A stretch of 64,000 nucleotides of DNA from Streptomyces zingiberis (lineage in GTDB: Bacteria; Actinomycetota; Actinomycetes; Streptomycetales; Streptomycetaceae), in the NCBI RefSeq assembly GCF_012034935.1, contig NZ_JAATEN010000012.1, positions 1 to 64,000 of the forward strand, in the 5' to 3' direction. Within the stretch, counting starts at the first letter, position 1; each line of letters opens with the position of its first letter. The notes under the pieces are model-generated. The model worked only from the letters and a program-made list of their open reading frames with translations. It was not told where the DNA came from and did not search any database. Both the position numbers and the translations under genes were made by a program. Shown here one piece after another: positions 60,862-64,000 of the stretch.

Positions 60862-60892
60862 CCGGGCCCGGAGCGGAAGGCCCCGGGCCCGG
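60862..60892. terminator. Bidirectional terminator after the cob operon
   Basis: CCGGGCCCGG (60862-60871) pairs with the same palindromic sequence at 60883-60892, 10 bp with 11-nt loop, between the convergent cobC and SCO1860-type genes. Confidence 0.65.
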
Positions 60893-60898
60893 GATGGT

Positions 60899-61900
60899 TC
60901 AGCCGCGCCGGGCCGCGGCCCGCTTGCGGGCCAGGAACACCGCGCCGCCACCGGCCGCCAGCAGCGCCACGGCACCGCCCGCCAGATACGGCGTCCGGGA
61001 GTCACCGCCGGTCGCGGCGAGGTGGTCACCGCCGCCCGAGGCCGCGCCCGTCGCTCCGGAGGCCTCGGTGGCCTCGCCGCCGGTCTGCGGGGCCTTGCCG
61101 CCGCTCCCGGAGCCGCCGGAGCCGCCACTGTCACCACCGGCGCTGTCCCCACCACCGGTGCCGCCACCGCCGCCCGGGGTCTCGCAGCCGGCCGCGGCCA
61201 GGGTGACGGTGCCCTCGACGGAGGCGACGTTCAGCTTCTCCGGTGTGACGGACACCTGGAGCTTCAGCGCCGTGGCCGCGGCGGTCCGCGCGGTGGTCGC
61301 GGTCTCGGCCAGGTCGAGGCGGACCGTGCCGAGCCCGGGCACCTCGGCGGTGGTGGTGCCCTCGGAACGGAGGGTGATGCGCTGCCCGAGGACCGTCACC
61401 CGGCCCGGCACGTCCGCCTGGGCGGTGGGCCGCTCACCCGCCGCGCACACCGCGGTGGCCGTGACCTTCTCGACCTCGATCAGCGCCCGCGCCGGGAGAC
61501 CCGGGACGTGCACCCGCGCGTTCACCAGGTGGGCGCGCCCCTGTGCCGTCCGCCCCTCCGTCCGGGCGTCGGCGGTGGCCACATCGGCCTCGAAGACCCG
61601 CAGCGGCGCGCCGCCGTGGGCGCCGTCCACCCGGGCGTTCAGCAGGGTCTCCCGGGCGGAGGCGGGCGCCACGACCTCGTTGAGCGTGGCGTTCAGCGGG
61701 ACCCGGACGCTGTCGAGCAGGGAGACGCCCAGCTCGGTGCGGAGCACGGTGGCCCGGGCCGTCCCCTCGCCCGCGGCCGCGTCCCCGGAGGCGTACGCGG
61801 GCGCGGCGCCGGCCAGGAACACCGGGCCGGCGGTCAGGGCGGCGACCGCCAGCGCGGCGGCCGTACGGCGGGCGGGCGGGACGAAGGCAGTGCTGTTCAC
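60899..61900 (-). CDS. SCO1860-family sortase-anchored surface protein
   Basis: A 333-residue cell-wall protein. It has a signal peptide (about 1-38, ending AYASG) and a repetitive beta-rich middle part with paired strands (TARATVLRTELGVSLLDSV, GRVTVLGQRITLRSEG). One Cys lies in AVCAAGE and one in AAGCETPG. A Gly/Ser-rich linker (about 240-295) follows, then the sorting motif in HLAATGGDS, a helix (TPYLAGGAVALLAAGGGAVFLA) and basic tail RKRAAARRG. LAATG is a variant of the class E sortase motif LAETG. Start GTG 61900. It is convergent with the cob operon. Confidence 0.88.
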   Translation of the reverse strand: MNSTAFVPPARRTAAALAVAALTAGPVFLAGAAPAYASGDAAAGEGTARATVLRTELGVSLLDSVRVPLNATLNEVVAPASARETLLNARVDGAHGGAPLRVFEADVATADARTEGRTAQGRAHLVNARVHVPGLPARALIEVEKVTATAVCAAGERPTAQADVPGRVTVLGQRITLRSEGTTTAEVPGLGTVRLDLAETATTARTAAATALKLQVSVTPEKLNVASVEGTVTLAAAGCETPGGGGGTGGGDSAGGDSGGSGGSGSGGKAPQTGGEATEASGATGAASGGGDHLAATGGDSRTPYLAGGAVALLAAGGGAVFLARKRAAARRG

Positions 61901-62533
61901 GGTGTGGAACCCCCACAGGAGAAATGGCGGTCACCGGCGCACCCCGGGAGGGCTCGGCGCGGCGACCTCGACGCCACGCATACTTACGTACTGTCGGCGA
62001 ACTTAGGGCCCGTTAGGGGGAGTTCACCCGTTCGGGAGGTTTCTGTCCGTGTGTTCGACACATGCCACGGGCACGGCCCGCCAGGTCCGCCGGTGTCCCC
62101 GGCGGCGGTACGGCCCCGGCGCTCCCCGGATCCGCCGCCTCCACGCCCTCCGGACGCACCGCCGGCCGGGCCACCGGTGGTCCGTGCGCGAAAGACCACG
62201 GAGAACCGCAGAAGGCGCAGAGCGTGCGGCGCGCCCGGAGGGCGGCCGGGCCCGGAGGGCGGCCGGGCCCGGCGATCGCCGCTTCCCGGACGCCGGGCAC
62301 GGGGGCGGGCGCGGCACCGCCCGGTCCCGCGCGTCCGCTGCCGCGCGGGCCGAGCCGCCGGGCATGCCCGGCTCCGCGCACCGCGCCGCGCCTCCGGCCG
62401 GCCGCACCGTCCACGTTCGCGCCCCCGTGGCCCCCGTGGCCCCCCACCGCTCCGCGAGCGCTCCCGCGCACGCCCGCCCGGGAGCCGCCACCCCCGGCCG
62501 GGAACCGGGGTGGCACCGGCCCGCGGCGCGCGT
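61901..62533. other. Intergenic interval upstream of the sortase-anchored gene
   Basis: About 630 nt. The part from 61975 to 62050 is AT-richer and probably contains the minus-strand promoter of the surface-protein gene. The remainder, up to the amidohydrolase stop, is GC-rich low-complexity sequence with no supported gene. Confidence 0.35.
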
Positions 62534-63631
62534 TCAGCGCAGGACACGCCCCCGCAGCACCACGTACCGGGGCGAGCCCAGGACGCGGATGTCCGCCCGG
62601 GGGTCCTCCTCGTAGATCACGAGGTCGGCCGGCGCGCCCTCGGTGAGCCCGGGGCGCCCGAGCCACTCCCGCGCGCCCCAGGTCGCGGCGGAGAGCGCGG
62701 CCCGCGCGGGGAGGCCCGCCGTGACCAGTTCGGCGACCTCGGACGCGATCAGCCCGTGCGGCAGGGAACCGCCCGCGTCGGTGCCGGTGAAGACCGGGAT
62801 GCCCGCGTCGTACGCGGCGCGCACGGTGTCGTGGCGGCGGGCGTGCAGCCGCCGCATGTGCGCCGCCCAGCGGGGGAACTTCCCCTGCCCGGCCTCGGCG
62901 AGCCGCGGGAAGGTGGCGATGTTGACGAGGGTGGGCACGATGGCGACCCCGCGCTCGGCGAAGAGAGGGATCGTCTCCTCGGTCAGCCCGGTGGCGTGTT
63001 CGACGCAGTCGATGCCCGCCTCCACCAGGTCCCGCAGGGAGTCCTCGGCGAAGCAGTGGGCGGTGACCCGGGCGCCGAGCCGGTGCGCCTCGGCGATGGC
63101 GGCCTCGGCCTCGCCCCGGGGCCAGCAGGGGGCCAGGTCACCGGCGTCGCGGTCGATCCAGTCGCCGACCAGCTTGACCCAGCCGTCACCGCGGCGCGCC
63201 TCCCGGGCGACATAGGCCGTCAGATCGCCGGGCTCGATCTCGTGGGCGAAGTTGCGGATGTAGCGGCGGGTGCGGGCGATGTGGCGGCCGGCGCGGATGA
63301 TCCGCGGCAGGTCCTCGCGGTCGTCGATCCAGCGGGTGTCGGCGGGCGAGCCCGCGTCGCGGATCAGCAGCGTCCCGGCGTCCCGGTCGGCCAGGGCCTG
63401 CTTCTCACTCGTGGGGTGGTCGACCGCGCCGTGGGCGTCGAGGCCGACATGGCAGTGGGCGTCGACGAGGCCCGGGAGGACCCAGCCGGGGAGGGTGGTG
63501 ACGTCCCGGGCGCCGGCCGGGCGTTCGTAGGTGATCCACCCCCCGATCACCCAGAGACCGTCCCGCACGTCGTCCGGGCCGGGCCCGGTGAGCACCCGGC
63601 CCGGGAGGCGCAGCACCTCGCCGCCGCTCAC
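62534..63631 (-). CDS. Amidohydrolase family protein
   Basis: A 365-residue metal-dependent hydrolase of the amidohydrolase superfamily. The zinc site opens with VDAHCHVGLDAHG (HxH), continues with the Lys/His region DGWVKLVGDWI and ARVTAHCFAED, the second His in CVEHATGL and the Asp in FTGTDAGGSLPHG. The C-terminal ADLVIYEEDPRADI is the composite-domain end. Imidazolonepropionase/prolidase-like members use this arrangement; the substrate is unknown. I prefer the GTG at 63631. An in-frame ATG at 63838 would add a 69-residue Arg-rich, signal-like extension that is not conserved as far as I know. Confidence 0.87.
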   Translation of the reverse strand: MSGGEVLRLPGRVLTGPGPDDVRDGLWVIGGWITYERPAGARDVTTLPGWVLPGLVDAHCHVGLDAHGAVDHPTSEKQALADRDAGTLLIRDAGSPADTRWIDDREDLPRIIRAGRHIARTRRYIRNFAHEIEPGDLTAYVAREARRGDGWVKLVGDWIDRDAGDLAPCWPRGEAEAAIAEAHRLGARVTAHCFAEDSLRDLVEAGIDCVEHATGLTEETIPLFAERGVAIVPTLVNIATFPRLAEAGQGKFPRWAAHMRRLHARRHDTVRAAYDAGIPVFTGTDAGGSLPHGLIASEVAELVTAGLPARAALSAATWGAREWLGRPGLTEGAPADLVIYEEDPRADIRVLGSPRYVVLRGRVLR

Positions 63632-64000
63632 GCCGGTCTCCCCGTCCACCGTCCGGGGCGGCGGGCGCCGGGGACTGCACGGGGTGCCGCGCCTCGGGGG
63701 CGCCCGGAGCCGGCGGGGAGCCGGGGCGCGGGGCGGACGGCGGGTGAGGGGAACGGCACCGCCGCCGGAAAAGAGAGCCGCGGCGAGCGCTCCGGAGAGA
63801 ACCCGGCGCCGCTGCGCCGGATGAGGCTGATGACACATTCGTGCATTGGCGCTATGTTCTCCGTAACAGCATTCTCTGTTCTTCGAACCGCATAGGTTCC
63901 CGCAATCTTCTTCCCGCTTTTCCGTACCTCAAACACACGGATTCCTCACAGTCCTCGCGGGCCACGACCGCACCCCCCACCTGGGTCGTTATAGACATGT
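63632..64000. other. Right edge: AT-rich regulatory-looking region
   Basis: From about 63830 onward GC drops sharply relative to the rest of the window. A minus-strand frame (63936 to 63628) ends in a GTGA overlap with the preferred amidohydrolase start; its first 40 codons lack Streptomyces codon bias, so I do not call it as a gene. An imperfect AACAG...CTGTT repeat lies at 63865-63880. A further gene may start at or beyond the right edge. Confidence 0.35.

Noticed and set aside
63865-63905. tRNA-like GGTTCGAA segment near the right edge (minus strand)
   Set aside because: The flanking bases cannot form a T-stem or acceptor stem.
63628-63936. A 102-codon frame as a confident gene
   Set aside because: The first 40 codons lack the G/C third-position bias of every supported gene here, so it is listed only as a possibility.

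Overview
The window is high-GC actinobacterial chromosome, almost certainly Streptomyces. Third codon positions are nearly all G or C, GTG starts are common, Shine-Dalgarno sequences are GGAGG-like, and several genes belong to Streptomyces-restricted families (streptophobe, SGM_5486, SCO1860 LAETG-anchored, Gbn). From memory of S. coelicolor gene order, the block from serB through fabI/fabG, moaA, gbn, pit and cob to the SCO1860-type protein looks like the core SCO1790s-SCO1860s region. I see no phage, insertion sequence, CRISPR array, tRNA or rRNA gene, so this is conserved core chromosome rather than an accessory island.

Layout. 0.2-11.3 kb: a 3-methyladenine DNA glycosylase, Spo0M, a PEBP/YbhB protein, an HNH endonuclease, a TauE/SafE exporter, an SPFH-NfeD membrane pair, an ABC ATPase, a NarL-type two-component pair and a secreted lytic transglycosylase. 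11.5-18.9 kb: an Rv1747-like FHA/ABC transporter divergent from a streptophobe membrane protein, then SerB, a SixA-type phosphatase and small membrane proteins. 19-24 kb: an MFS exporter with a 38-residue satellite protein, the FAS-II fabG-fabI operon and a DUF1648 membrane protein. 24-32.6 kb: TldD/TldE, GlsB, DUF3099, MoaA and the DUF485-acetate symporter operon. 33-42.4 kb: a secreted subtilase, a DnaQ-BRCT exonuclease, SURF1, a GH15 hydrolase, an atypical SDR, an enoyl-CoA hydratase and the GATC-binding nucleoid protein Gbn. 42.9-51 kb: an ABC-F ATPase, an unknown 493-residue protein, an alpha/beta hydrolase, a class II aldolase and a phosphate transporter with its accessory protein behind a PHO box. 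51.3-60.7 kb: a cobalamin riboswitch and late cobalamin genes (cbiB, cobQ, a ChlI/ChlD-type chelatase, cobO, cobB and a CbiG_C-CobC fusion). 60.9-64 kb: a sortase-anchored surface protein and an amidohydrolase.

Regulation visible in the sequence includes the B12 riboswitch, a two-unit PHO box, perfect-stem terminators between operons, a palindrome ahead of fabG, a near-regular cluster of GATC sites beside gbn, and start codons 6 nt behind a TAGGCT -10-like box. A recurring oddity is short tandem repeats (period 8-14 bp) in the spacers between genes. The most unusual items are the GATC cluster beside gbn, the CbiG_C-CobC fusion, the cobalamin operon lacking cobN, the short-chain dehydrogenase lacking its catalytic Tyr/Lys, and the spacer repeats. 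No wholly new multi-gene system was recognised.
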